This document shows, piece after piece, positions 31,353 to 41,563 of a stretch of 64,000 nucleotides of DNA; position 1 is the stretch's first letter, and the number at the start of each line of letters is the position of its first letter. The notes under the pieces are model-generated. The model had not been told where the DNA came from. It worked only from the letters and a program-made list of their open reading frames with translations, and searched no databases. Source of the DNA: Pseudomonas saliphila (GTDB taxonomy: Bacteria > Pseudomonadota > Gammaproteobacteria > Pseudomonadales > Pseudomonadaceae). The position numbers and the translations under genes are program-made. The stretch lies in NCBI RefSeq assembly GCF_008638345.1, contig NZ_VTVA01000019.1, positions 19,261-83,260 on the forward strand, read 5' to 3'.

Positions 31353-32438
31353 TTGAATCAGTTCTCTGTAGCAAGGCATCTTCTCCTGGCACTTCTTTTA
31401 TCAGGCTTGTGCATCGGCGCGCTTGCACAGAATCGTCCGGAGGTTCGACTTGAGCGGGTAAGCAAGACGGACATCATTGCCGAGGTGCCGCTCAATGGCA
31501 CCGTGAATCCCATGCGGTCTTCGGGTTTGTCTACCTCGGTCGCCGGCTTGCTCGATCAGGTTGCTGTAGAACCTGGCACCCGGGTCGCCGCTGGAGACCT
31601 GCTGATGAGACTCGACGACGAACTCGCAGCGCTGCAGCTGGAGCAGGCAGAAGCCGCAGCCGACGAAAGCCGGGTTGCGCTGACAGAAGCTCGCCGCCGC
31701 GCGGCTGAGGCTCGCTCTGTGGGGGCGGGACGGAACATAGCCGCTACCGAGATCAGCGCCCGGGAAAGCGTTGCAGCCGCTGCAGAAGCGACACTGAAGC
31801 GGCTGGAGGCAGAAAGCCGAGCACGCAAGGTGAGCCTTCGGCGGCACACCATTGAGGCTCCCTTCGACGGCGTGGTCAGCCAGCGTCTTCGCGATCTGGG
31901 TGAGTGGGTGACGCCCGGCGATGAGCTGCTGCGGCTGGTGGACACCGATAACCTGCGGCTGGATTTCCAGGTACCGCAGGCGCACTACCCCCGGATAAAC
32001 GAGCGCACCAGCCTGTGGCTAACGCATCTGGGTGAGAGCCGGGAGGTGACCATTGAAACCCTGGTCCCGGTGTCCGACTCCGTTGCCCGCACCTTCCTGC
32101 TGCGCGCGGCCGCCCCCTCCGGGGCGAACCTGTTACCGGGGATGGCCGTGCAGGCGACCCTGCGCATGGCTACCGGCAAGCAGGGTCTGACGGTCCCCAG
32201 AGATGCCGTTAACCGCTATCCGGAGGGTCGGATCACCGTCTGGATTGCACAGCCGCAGGACGAGCCAGGCCTATTCACCGTGTCCGAGAAACGCATCGAG
32301 CTGGGCACGGCCTTCCAGGGCCAGATCGAGGTCACACAGGGGCTGCAGGGTGACGAGCAGATCGTTACCCGCGGCAACGAGTCCCTCAGTCAGAACGTTC
32401 AGGTGAGCCTGGCCAAAGAGCAAGGCGAGGACAACTGA
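31353..32438 (+). CDS. RND efflux periplasmic adaptor (membrane fusion protein)
   Basis: 361 aa. The start is taken as TTG at 31353, six bases after GGAGGA (31341-31346); the GTG at 31347 touches that site and is unlikely. The signal peptide (about 1-26, ending GALA) is followed by a lipoyl/barrel-sandwich half, a helical hairpin rich in Ala/Glu (about 85-155), the second lipoyl half (RHTIEAPFDGVVSQRL, about 167-182), a beta barrel and a membrane-proximal domain. It links the permease to an outer-membrane channel. It overlaps the permease ATG by one base. There is no lipobox cysteine. Confidence 0.9.
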   Translation: MNQFSVARHLLLALLLSGLCIGALAQNRPEVRLERVSKTDIIAEVPLNGTVNPMRSSGLSTSVAGLLDQVAVEPGTRVAAGDLLMRLDDELAALQLEQAEAAADESRVALTEARRRAAEARSVGAGRNIAATEISARESVAAAAEATLKRLEAESRARKVSLRRHTIEAPFDGVVSQRLRDLGEWVTPGDELLRLVDTDNLRLDFQVPQAHYPRINERTSLWLTHLGESREVTIETLVPVSDSVARTFLLRAAAPSGANLLPGMAVQATLRMATGKQGLTVPRDAVNRYPEGRITVWIAQPQDEPGLFTVSEKRIELGTAFQGQIEVTQGLQGDEQIVTRGNESLSQNVQVSLAKEQGEDN

Positions 32439-35400
32439 TGTTTGCCGGCATCATCAGACACGGCACGCTGGTTGCCGTTATCGCCCTCATAATGGCGATC
32501 CTGGGCACCGCGGCGGCCCTGCGCATCCCGGTACAGATGATTCCTGACGTTGAGGTGCGCACGGTTACTGTCGAGACCAGCTGGGCCGGAGCGACGCCTC
32601 AGGATATCGAAAAGGAAATTCTGATCGAGCAGGAGCGCTTCCTGCGTAACGTGCCGAATCTGAGCCGGATGACCGCTACCGCCTCCAGTGGCTCTTCCGA
32701 GATCGAGCTGGAGTTCCCTTTTGGGGTCGACATTACCGAGACCCTGATTCAGATCAACAATGCCCTGAGTCAGGTGCCCAACTACCCCAACAATGTCGAC
32801 GAACCGCGCATCGTCGCTGCCTCGTTCTCTGCCAATGCCTTCATGTATTTCCGCGTATCCACCCTGGACGGCAACCCGCGAGAGCTGGATATCGAACTGA
32901 TGCGCGATTTTATTGAAGACAGGGTGCGCCCCCGGATGGAAAGCGTGTCCGGCGTCTCCGAGGTGACCGTCGGCGGGGGTGCTGACCGGCAGATTCAGGT
33001 GACCGTCGAGGAAGCTGCACTGGCGCAACGCGGGCTGGGCCTGACCGATGTACGGGACGCGATAACCGCGCGTAACAGCGACACCTCCGGTGGCGAGATC
33101 GACGCCGGCAAGCGCCGCTACCTGCTGCGAACCGTGGGTCGCTTTGATGATGTGCAAGCATTGGCGGATCTGGTGATTGCCCGCCGGGGCGACAGCGTGA
33201 CTCGCCTGGGAGATGTTGCCGAGGTAAGTCAGGGCCGCTCCCGCATCCGGGAACTGTCCATCATCAATGGCCAGCGCGGCATCGGCTTACAGGTTCGGCG
33301 TGAAAGCGGCTCCAATGTCATCGATATCAAGCGCGCCATGCTCGACGAGGTCGCGGCCATCAACAGTGAGGTACTCAACCCCGCCGGCATGCGTCTGGAG
33401 CTGACCTCGGACGATGCCCGCTACGTCGAGGCGTCAGTGGCCAATGTGTGGACCAACCTGGGTATCGGGGCCATCTTTGCCACCCTGGTGATGTACCTGT
33501 TCCTGAGCTCGGTACCCGCGACCTTTGCCGGCGTGGTGGGGATACCCCTGTGCGCCATCGCAGCGTTCATTGGCTTGTTGCTGGCCGGTCGTACGGTAAA
33601 CGTCATTTCCCTTGCGGGCGTTGCCTTCGCCATTGGCATGACCGTTGATAACAGTATTGTGGTGCTCGAAAACATCGAGCGGCATCGGCGCCTCGGCCTG
33701 GATCGACTGCAATCCGCGATCACCGGTGTGACGGAAGTCTGGCCTGCGGTGCTGGCGTCCACCGCCACGACCGTTCTGGTCTTTTTGCCCATCCTGTTTA
33801 TCAAAGAAGAAGCAGGTCAGCTGTATTCCGATGTAGCTATCGCCATCTCCGCTGCCATCGTGGCCTCGATGCTGGTGGCGGTAACCGTGATCCCCACCTT
33901 GTGCGCCCGGCTCGACTTTGGTCGCCCACAGGTTGCCACTGACCAATACGGCAACGAAACCGGCAGTCGCTGGTCCTCGGTCGTCATGTCCGGAGTGAGC
34001 TGGTTGGTGGCCAGCCCCCTGCGCCGGATAACAGTAGTTGGCGTCACCGTGGCAGCCAGCTTATGGATCATTCTGGTACTGACACCGCCCGCGGAGTATT
34101 TGCCGGAAGGGGAAGAGCCCAAGACGTTCGCCTCCATGACCGCCCCGCCTGGCTACAACCTCACCGAAATGCAGAGCCTCGCCCAGCAGGTGGAAGACCA
34201 TTTCCTCCCCCACGTGGATGCAGATGGCCAGGCCTATGCAGCCGGGGAAACCCGGGTGCCGCCGCTGGCCTATCTGAATATGCAGGTGACCAACGCGCAG
34301 GTACGGGTTATTGCCGAAACACTCAATCCCCGCCATATCACTCCGCTGATGGACGAACTCACCCGGTTTTACCGACAATTTCCCGGAATGCGCGCCTTCG
34401 CCACCAAAGGCTCGATTATCTCCAGCAATGACGGCGGCACACGGAGCATCAATCTCGACATCTCCGGTGGGGAACTGGGACCGGTGTATCAGGCCGCCAA
34501 CGCAGCCTACCAGCGCGCTGGCGAGATCTTCGACAATCCCAGAATCCAGAGCCAGCCGTCCACCCTGAAGCTTGCCCAACCGCTCATTCAGATCCGTCCG
34601 CACTGGGACCGTGCCGCGGAGCTTGGCCTGGGTGCAGACACTATTGGCTTCACGGTTGCTGCGGCGACGGAAGGCGCCTATGTGGACGATTTCTTCCTCG
34701 ATGACGAGAAAATCGACATCTACCTCTACGGCAACCAGGGACGTGATCCACAGCTGGACCAGCTGGCCGATGTGCAGATCTATACCGCCACTGGTCAGGC
34801 ATTGCCGCTGGCAAGCCTGGCTGACATTGAGGAGACCGTGGACACCAGCACGGTCAGGCGGGTGGATGGTCGGCGCACTGTAACGCTGAACATCATCCCG
34901 CCTGCGAACGTACCCCTGGAAGCCGGTGTAGAACGGGTCAGGACGGACTTGTTAGACGCCATGCGCACAAGCGGCGAGCTGCCCGCTTCGGTGAATGTGG
35001 ACATCTCCGGCGCCAGCGACCAGCTCAACGCCACCCGGGACGCGCTGACCGGCAACTTCCTGATCGCCATTGCCATCGTCTACCTGATGCTGGTGGCCAT
35101 ATTTGCCCACTGGGGTTTCCCGCTGTTGATTCTGACCGCCATCCCGCTGGGGGTAGCCGGTGGCATCGTCGGTCTGGCGTTGATGAATCTTGTCGGGGGG
35201 CTCCTGCCCCTGGCGGGCCTTGAGCCGCTGAGGCAGCCCTTCGACATGATCACCATGCTTGGCTTCCTGATTTTAATGGGCACGGTGGTCAACAATCCGA
35301 TTCTGGTGGTAGACCAGGCGCGACAGAATCTGCAGCAACCAGGCATATCCGTAGTGGAGGCCGTCGTGGCCGCTGTGCAGACACGCCTGCGGCCTATTGC

Positions 35401-35620
35401 CATGACCACCCTTACGACGCTGTGCGGCCTATCACCCCTGGTGTTTTTGCCAGGTGAGGGTACAGAGCTTTATCGCGGCGTTGGGGCCATTGTGCTGTTC
35501 GGGTTGTTCGGCGCGGCGGTAGTGACAGTCACCTTTCTGCCAGCGCTGACCATCCTGGTGCTGGAATGCTCAGCGAAGAAGCGCGGTCATGCATCACAAT
35601 CTGCAATGTCTGTCGAGTAG
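32438..35620 (+). CDS. RND efflux permease (AcrB/HAE type)
   Basis: 1060 aa inner-membrane proton-driven drug exporter. Layout is standard: helix 1 at about 9-28, a porter domain, a helix bundle (about 335-560), a second porter domain, and a final bundle (about 865-1045). In the fourth membrane helix the proton-relay pair reads VDNS, so one of the two neighbouring Asp residues found in AcrB is Asn. The C-terminus repeats the pattern as GTVVNNPILVV. It is coupled to the adaptor by a one-base overlap. No outer-membrane factor gene follows, so it must borrow a TolC/OprM-type channel. Substrates are unknown. Confidence 0.93.
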   Translation: MFAGIIRHGTLVAVIALIMAILGTAAALRIPVQMIPDVEVRTVTVETSWAGATPQDIEKEILIEQERFLRNVPNLSRMTATASSGSSEIELEFPFGVDITETLIQINNALSQVPNYPNNVDEPRIVAASFSANAFMYFRVSTLDGNPRELDIELMRDFIEDRVRPRMESVSGVSEVTVGGGADRQIQVTVEEAALAQRGLGLTDVRDAITARNSDTSGGEIDAGKRRYLLRTVGRFDDVQALADLVIARRGDSVTRLGDVAEVSQGRSRIRELSIINGQRGIGLQVRRESGSNVIDIKRAMLDEVAAINSEVLNPAGMRLELTSDDARYVEASVANVWTNLGIGAIFATLVMYLFLSSVPATFAGVVGIPLCAIAAFIGLLLAGRTVNVISLAGVAFAIGMTVDNSIVVLENIERHRRLGLDRLQSAITGVTEVWPAVLASTATTVLVFLPILFIKEEAGQLYSDVAIAISAAIVASMLVAVTVIPTLCARLDFGRPQVATDQYGNETGSRWSSVVMSGVSWLVASPLRRITVVGVTVAASLWIILVLTPPAEYLPEGEEPKTFASMTAPPGYNLTEMQSLAQQVEDHFLPHVDADGQAYAAGETRVPPLAYLNMQVTNAQVRVIAETLNPRHITPLMDELTRFYRQFPGMRAFATKGSIISSNDGGTRSINLDISGGELGPVYQAANAAYQRAGEIFDNPRIQSQPSTLKLAQPLIQIRPHWDRAAELGLGADTIGFTVAAATEGAYVDDFFLDDEKIDIYLYGNQGRDPQLDQLADVQIYTATGQALPLASLADIEETVDTSTVRRVDGRRTVTLNIIPPANVPLEAGVERVRTDLLDAMRTSGELPASVNVDISGASDQLNATRDALTGNFLIAIAIVYLMLVAIFAHWGFPLLILTAIPLGVAGGIVGLALMNLVGGLLPLAGLEPLRQPFDMITMLGFLILMGTVVNNPILVVDQARQNLQQPGISVVEAVVAAVQTRLRPIAMTTLTTLCGLSPLVFLPGEGTELYRGVGAIVLFGLFGAAVVTVTFLPALTILVLECSAKKRGHASQSAMSVE

Positions 35621-35676
35621 CCGGATCGTTCAAGGCGCACACATGCCGGTGTGCCGTATATGACAATCCAGGGCTC

Positions 35677-36966
35677 TCAGAGGCGTGGTTCCTCCTGCAC
35701 TGACTTTGCCATTTGCACCACTTCACTCGAAAGCTTACGCAACTGCTCCTTGTCCTCTTCCATATTCATCGCCAGCTCGGCGCGTTTGAGCGCCAGGGTT
35801 GAGTATTTCGCGGCGCTGACGGCGAACAATCCGCCGCGCTCGGAGAGGGTTTTCAATGATTTCTGCAGGCGCACCTGTACCTCGATCAGTGCGGCCCCAT
35901 CGCGCGCAATAGGCGTGAAGATGTCATCAAACAAATCGTCCAGCTGCATCGGCGGCACATGGACCCGCGCATGCGCCATCGTCCCCATGGGCCCGATGGC
36001 CGGGTCGTCGTTCCAGTGGGAGAACAGCCTGACCACGCGGCCGAGCACATCTATTGCCGTGCCCGGATCATTGATCCCAGGCGAGAGGGCTCGCGAGGCG
36101 ATCTCCGCCATCACCACCAGACCAAACCGCGGATCCTGATCGAAGGATCGCTCGGGACCGATGGTAAAGGCTTCGCAGATACTGTCCGGCAGGTCACTCG
36201 CCTGGCAGGCGACCCAGGCCATCGGCCCCAGCGGATTCACGAAGGAGCCGGTGGTGCTGACCAGGTACACATGGGCATCATTGTCCTGCGCCCAGGTCGA
36301 CAGCTCACCGATATCGATATGTCCTATATAGCCGGTAGAGCCCGGATACACCGGCAGGGCTGAACGGGGGATTTCCTTTTCCGGGTCGTAGAGTGCCTGA
36401 GCACCGATGCCCGGGTTGTCAATCCGCGTACCCAGCGCCTTGCGAATCACCTCCTCCACCCGGGCGATGGTGTCCGCCATGCGGCCGAAATGGGTCAGAT
36501 GGTCGATCCAGCGCAACATGGTCGCAGCGATGATGACGATGACCAGCAGCGTGAAGGCGAACAGGATCATCCTGCCTCGTTCCCCGTAGATCTCGGTATG
36601 CAGCGCGATAATGCCAACCAGACTGAACAGGAATGAACCCAGGAAGGTGCCCAGCACGTTGTGCGTTGTGGTGTCCTGCATCAGCAACCGGGTGGCGCGG
36701 GGCGTGATATTGGAGGTTGCCGTGCCGTAGGCAGATACCATCACGGTGAGTGAGAAGGTGGTGACCGCGAGCATGCTGGAGGCAAGAATATTCAGGATAT
36801 CGCTGACCGCATCAGCGCCAATGTCGATCGGCGCCTCACCCGGCCAGAACTTGTCCGACATGGTGGCAAGCAGCGCCGAGCCAATGCCCAGCAGCGCGAA
36901 CAACGAAGCCCGAACCCACAGCATGCGGCCAATCTGACTCAGTACCCATTGCCACTTCGATATCAT
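35677..36966 (-). CDS. DUF2254 family membrane protein
   Basis: 429 aa. Four membrane segments are visible in the N-terminal 150 residues (about 17-34, 58-82, 105-125 and 133-150). A large soluble C-terminal region follows, with the family blocks SRALSPGINDPGTAID (about 292-307) and a helical tail. The function is unknown; the layout is of a small membrane domain carrying a cytoplasmic or periplasmic sensor-like region. It is convergent with the RND operon (56 bases apart) and followed on its strand by cybB after about 150 bases. Confidence 0.88.
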   Translation of the reverse strand: MISKWQWVLSQIGRMLWVRASLFALLGIGSALLATMSDKFWPGEAPIDIGADAVSDILNILASSMLAVTTFSLTVMVSAYGTATSNITPRATRLLMQDTTTHNVLGTFLGSFLFSLVGIIALHTEIYGERGRMILFAFTLLVIVIIAATMLRWIDHLTHFGRMADTIARVEEVIRKALGTRIDNPGIGAQALYDPEKEIPRSALPVYPGSTGYIGHIDIGELSTWAQDNDAHVYLVSTTGSFVNPLGPMAWVACQASDLPDSICEAFTIGPERSFDQDPRFGLVVMAEIASRALSPGINDPGTAIDVLGRVVRLFSHWNDDPAIGPMGTMAHARVHVPPMQLDDLFDDIFTPIARDGAALIEVQVRLQKSLKTLSERGGLFAVSAAKYSTLALKRAELAMNMEEDKEQLRKLSSEVVQMAKSVQEEPRL

Positions 36967-37114
36967 TCGTACTCTCCGCCAGAAACCGGTCGTTACAGTG
37001 CATGTATAACGCCATCTATTGACCAGCGATACGCCAATAGTGTCCCTGAGGGAAGGCTCGACTCGCTAAAGTCCCTGATGAGGTGGCCCCGGCGGCAAGC
37101 CGGGACCCGTCTGA

Positions 37115-37636
37115 CTACACCATGCGCTGCAATACGCCGTCGCGCTTGACGAAGTGGTGCAACAGGGCGATACCGATGTGCCCGATCACCATGACCAGCA
37201 GGATCCAGGCCAGCGGGGAATGCAGACTGCCCACCGCAGCGGCCCAGGGGATCTCATCGCCTTTGGCTGCCAACTGAACACCGAAAGCCGTCAATCCATA
37301 GCCATTGCCCAGCATCACCATAACGCCTGTCAGTGGCATCAACAGCATGGCCGCGTACAACAGAAAGTGTCCGCCCTTGACCAGCATCGCGGTCTTCGGA
37401 TCCTGCTCAGGCCGGTTGTTGCGCTGCGTTAGCGCCCAGATGATGCGCAGTGCAATCAGCACAAACAACAGAACGCCAATGGAAACATGCCACGGCACCA
37501 GCGTCTCGCCAATCCAGTGCTCTCCTTCAGCTATGCGGTCGCCAAGCTTCAACAACTGCCAGCCGATAAGAAACGCCATTAGCCAGTGGAAGCCACGGGT
37601 GATTTTGCCGTAGCGTTCTTTGGTGTTGATTGTCAT
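37115..37636 (-). CDS. cybB: Cytochrome b561
   Basis: 173 aa, four membrane helices (about 14-32, 48-68, 88-108, 138-160). Histidines at the expected places for two b hemes are seen in RGFHW (about 17), PWHVS (about 49), GGHFL (about 89) and the HIGIALLHH segment (about 153-160). It probably passes electrons between quinol and a periplasmic or superoxide-type acceptor. It stands alone between the DUF2254 and SDR genes. Confidence 0.93.
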   Translation of the reverse strand: MTINTKERYGKITRGFHWLMAFLIGWQLLKLGDRIAEGEHWIGETLVPWHVSIGVLLFVLIALRIIWALTQRNNRPEQDPKTAMLVKGGHFLLYAAMLLMPLTGVMVMLGNGYGLTAFGVQLAAKGDEIPWAAAVGSLHSPLAWILLVMVIGHIGIALLHHFVKRDGVLQRMV

Positions 37637-37696
37637 GTACTGCTCCTGCCATCTATTTTCACGATTTGTTATAACAAGATACCTGCTTATTCTGCT

Positions 37697-38491
37697 CTAC
37701 ATAATGCTTTCAACGATACCGCCTTCCACGCGCAGCGCAGCACCCGTGGTAGCGCTGGCCTGCGGCGAGGCGGCGTAAACGCAGAGGTTGGCCACTTCTT
37801 CAGGGCTGGCAAAGCGACGCAACAGCGTGGAGGGTCGATTTTCCTTCAGAAACAGGCTTTCCATCTCCTGCGCCGAGACGCCACGCTCGGCGGCAAGATC
37901 GGCCATCATTTTAATCGCGCCTTCAGTTCGGGTTGGCCCGGGCAGGACGGTATTAACGGTTACCCCGGTGCCTGCCAGCACCTTGGCCAGACCGCGCGAA
38001 AGCCCCTGTAACGCAGCCTTGCTGACACCGTAATGGACCATCTCGGTGGGAATGTTCAATGCTGACTCGCTGGAAATGAACTGAATGCGACCCCAGCCCT
38101 GATCCCGCATGCCCTTGGCGTAATGACGCGCCAGGCGCACGCCGCTGAGCACATTGACCTCGAAGTACTGCTCCCATAGCGCATCATCGATATCAAAAAA
38201 GTCCTGCGCACCATAGATACCCAGATTATTGATAAGAATGTCCGCGTCCGGGAAGGCCGCGATCAGTGCCTCGCAGCCCTGGGCGGTGCCTGGATCACAC
38301 TCCACGCCCGCCGCGTCATTCCGGCCGGTGGTCTCACGCAGATGCGCCAGGGCAGTATCGATCCGCGCTTGCTCGCGGCCAACGATGACGACGCTGGCAC
38401 CTGCATTGGCCAGGCCTGTGGCAATCGCCAGGCCGATGCCGCCGGTCGAGCCGGTTATCACTGCGGTTTTACCCGAAAGATCAATGATCAT
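37697..38491 (-). CDS. Short-chain dehydrogenase/reductase
   Basis: 264 aa classical SDR. The cofactor motif TGSTGGIG is at about 14-21, NNLG at about 88-91, and the catalytic Ser-Tyr-Lys set is seen as SSES (about 140), then Y and K in HYGVSKAALQ (about 153-158). There is no acidic residue pattern that firmly selects NADH or NADPH. The substrate is unknown. It follows the dioxygenase gene after 27 bases and is probably in its operon, facing a LysR regulator. Confidence 0.92.
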   Translation of the reverse strand: MIIDLSGKTAVITGSTGGIGLAIATGLANAGASVVIVGREQARIDTALAHLRETTGRNDAAGVECDPGTAQGCEALIAAFPDADILINNLGIYGAQDFFDIDDALWEQYFEVNVLSGVRLARHYAKGMRDQGWGRIQFISSESALNIPTEMVHYGVSKAALQGLSRGLAKVLAGTGVTVNTVLPGPTRTEGAIKMMADLAAERGVSAQEMESLFLKENRPSTLLRRFASPEEVANLCVYAASPQASATTGAALRVEGGIVESIM

Positions 38492-38518
38492 TGAAAGCTC
38501 CTGTAGCGCCAGCCGGGT

Positions 38519-39346
38519 TCAACCGAACCGGTACGCTGAAATAGTGGTTTGCATGACTTGTTCTGAATAGATCCGACGACCGACTGATTGCGCCGCTGCA
38601 CCGGCAGTTACCATTAGCGGGAGCAGGTGCTCTTCGCCGCCCGGCGGATGGCAGAGCCGGGCATTGGGCGCCTGGGTCCAGGCCTCCAGCAGAGAGGCGC
38701 GTTCGGCCGGCGGGCTTTCCACCGCTGTACTCAGCCAGTCGTCGAACTCGGCCGATATTGCTGAAAAGCGTGGATCGCCATAACCCGGCATGTTGTGAAA
38801 GCTCATACCGCTGCCGATGATTAGCACCCCTTCATCGCGCAATGCTGCCAGTGCCCGGCCGGCTTCCAGATGGGCTGCCGGATCGAGATCACGGCGCAGC
38901 GATAGCTGCACGATCGGGATCTCGGCGCGGGGAAACATCAGTTTCAATGGAATGAACACGCCGTGATCAAAACCGCGCTCGCTGTCTATACGCGCCTCGC
39001 CGCCATGCTGTTGAAGTAACTGCGCGACCCGTTCGGCCAGTTCGGGATTGCCCGGCGCCGGATAGGTCAATTCATAGGTATGTTGTGGGAAGCCGTGGTA
39101 ATCGAAGATCAGCGGCGGACGGGCGTGCCCGGTGACGCTGAACTGCGGCTCAAGCCAGTGCGCAGAGACCAGCACAATGGCTGTCGGCCCGGCCGGCAAG
39201 GTATCTGCCAGCCCCTTGAGAAACGCCTCCATCCGTACCCAGGTGTTCGCCGGACTCCAATCCATGAAGAAACACGGCCCCGCGCCATGGGGAATAAAGA
39301 ACACCGGCATCCGCCCGGTCTCAGCAGCGTGGTTATTGTCGTTCAT
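38519..39346 (-). CDS. Class III extradiol dioxygenase (4,5-DOPA dioxygenase / LigB type)
   Basis: 275 aa from the ATG at 39346; codons further upstream fall in the regulatory gap. The family's metal ligands are seen: FIPHGAG (about 16-22), SAHWLEPQ (about 59-66) and FDHGVFIPL (about 128-136), with SGMSFHNM near 182. It belongs to the zinc/iron DODA group. Substrates for bacterial members vary, including L-DOPA in vitro for YgiD. Divergent from a LysR regulator with about 100 bases between, which suggests that the regulator controls it together with the SDR. Confidence 0.9.
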   Translation of the reverse strand: MNDNNHAAETGRMPVFFIPHGAGPCFFMDWSPANTWVRMEAFLKGLADTLPAGPTAIVLVSAHWLEPQFSVTGHARPPLIFDYHGFPQHTYELTYPAPGNPELAERVAQLLQQHGGEARIDSERGFDHGVFIPLKLMFPRAEIPIVQLSLRRDLDPAAHLEAGRALAALRDEGVLIIGSGMSFHNMPGYGDPRFSAISAEFDDWLSTAVESPPAERASLLEAWTQAPNARLCHPPGGEEHLLPLMVTAGAAAQSVGRRIYSEQVMQTTISAYRFG

Positions 39347-39449
39347 GTCAAAGCCCTCATATAAAGCATGGATAGAGTATGAGGTGCCAACCACAGCTAG
39401 AGAACCAGCTAAGATGCGTTAACACCTATTACTGATAGTAGGAAATGAA

Positions 39450-40352
39450 ATGCTGGATCGGATTACCGGGATGCGGGTTTTCGTGCGGGCCGTCAGCGCA
39501 GGCAGCCTGTCAGCGGCGGCGCGCCACCTGAGCATGTCGCCCGCCATGGCGACCAAGCATGTTGACGCACTTGAGGCGCGGCTTGGCGTCAAACTCTTCC
39601 ACCGCAGCACGCGACGGCTCAGCCTCACCGAGGCCGGTAGCACCTATCTGGATGCCTGCCAGCGTATTCTGCCGGACATTGAAGAAGCGGAAGCCGAAGC
39701 CGCCTCATTGCGTACCAAGGCAAGTGGTCTGCTGCGACTGAACGTGCCGTTGTCCTTTGGTGCGCGCTTTGTCGCCCCGCTGATTCCCGAATTCAGTCAC
39801 CGGCATCCGGAAGTAAAAGTGGAGCTGGGCCTCAGCGATGCGCAGCTTGACCTGATTACCGGCGGCTGGGACCTGGCCGTACGGATCGGTCGTCTCACCG
39901 ACAGCCCACTACAGGCGCGGCAATTGGGCGACAGCGCCATGGTGGTATGCGCTGCGCCAGGCTATCTGGCGCGAAGGGGTGTACCGCGCCGCGTGGCCGA
40001 ACTGGCCCAGCACAACTGCCTGAGTTATACCCTGTCGGCCATGCAGGACAGCAAAACCTGGGCGTTCGGCAGCAAAGGAGAAATACGCGTGCCCATCAAC
40101 GGGAACCTGCTAGCCAACAATGGCGATGCGCTGCTGGCAGCCGCCGTCGGCGGACAGGGAATCGTTTACCAGCCGCATTTTATTGTCGGCGCGGCGCTGG
40201 ATAGCGGCGAGCTGCTCGCACTGGAGCTGGATAAGCCGGTGATTGCGCTGGGTGGGATTCATGTTCTCTATCCACCCGATCGTCGACCGCCAGCCAAGGT
40301 CCGGGTAATGATCGACTATCTGGCGGAACAATTCGCCCTCTCATCGCCCTGA
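39450..40352 (+). CDS. LysR-type transcriptional regulator
   Basis: 300 aa. The N-terminal winged helix-turn-helix (about 1-62) has the usual GSLSAAARHLSMSPAMATKHVDALEARLG pattern split over residues 17-45. The C-terminal substrate domain (about 88-295) is of the group often annotated as PecT/DmlR-like. It diverges from the dioxygenase-SDR pair, its likely targets. Its stop codon lies within a small tandem repeat (40349-40377). Confidence 0.9.
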   Translation: MLDRITGMRVFVRAVSAGSLSAAARHLSMSPAMATKHVDALEARLGVKLFHRSTRRLSLTEAGSTYLDACQRILPDIEEAEAEAASLRTKASGLLRLNVPLSFGARFVAPLIPEFSHRHPEVKVELGLSDAQLDLITGGWDLAVRIGRLTDSPLQARQLGDSAMVVCAAPGYLARRGVPRRVAELAQHNCLSYTLSAMQDSKTWAFGSKGEIRVPINGNLLANNGDALLAAAVGGQGIVYQPHFIVGAALDSGELLALELDKPVIALGGIHVLYPPDRRPPAKVRVMIDYLAEQFALSSP

Positions 40353-40377
40353 ATAGCTCTGAATAGCTCTGAATAGC
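40349..40377. repeat. Tandem repeat of ten bases, three copies
   Basis: CTGAATAGCT is repeated twice exactly and a third time over nine bases, beginning at the LysR stop codon. It is probably a slippage product. Confidence 0.85.
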
Positions 40378-40390
40378 CGCCGCGACCTGA

Positions 40391-41176
<786 letters not shown>

Positions 41177-41241
41177 ACTGTCAGGTCCCGCGTCCCTACC
41201 CGGCACGCGTCCGTTTCTTTTTCAGCTGCTCCGGAGTACAC

Positions 41242-41499
41242 ATGGCCCGCGTTACCGTCGAAGACTGCCTTGAAAATGTAGAGAACCGTTTTGAACTGGT
41301 CATGCTGGCTACCAAGCGCTCGCGTCAGATCGCCACGGGCGGCAAGGAACCCAAGGTTCCGCTGGAAAACGACAAGCCGACGGTGCTCGCACTGCGTGAA
41401 ATCGCTGAAGGCCTGGTCACCTACGAAATCCTTGCTCAGGAAGCCATCCAGGACCAGCAGGAACCGTTGTACTCGCTGGAATCTGATCTGGCGGAGTAA
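41242..41499 (+). CDS. rpoZ: RNA polymerase omega subunit
   Basis: 85 aa. It begins [20 protein letters not shown], with the conserved [12 protein letters not shown] segment (about 27-38) and an acidic tail. It helps assemble RNA polymerase and forms part of a ppGpp-binding site. It is 65 bases after gmk and 64 before spoT. Confidence 0.98.
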   Translation: MARVTVEDCLENVENRFELVMLATKRSRQIATGGKEPKVPLENDKPTVLALREIAEGLVTYEILAQEAIQDQQEPLYSLESDLAE

Positions 41500-41563
41500 C
41501 GCCCTTGCGAAGGACATGCATTTCTGACGTTCGCGCCCGCTCGGCCGGGTGTAGGAGTTATAC

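Noticed and set aside
35634..35655. GGC-CACAC type hairpin after the RND operon as a terminator
   Set aside because: The stem is interrupted and lacks a T run, so support is too weak to list.
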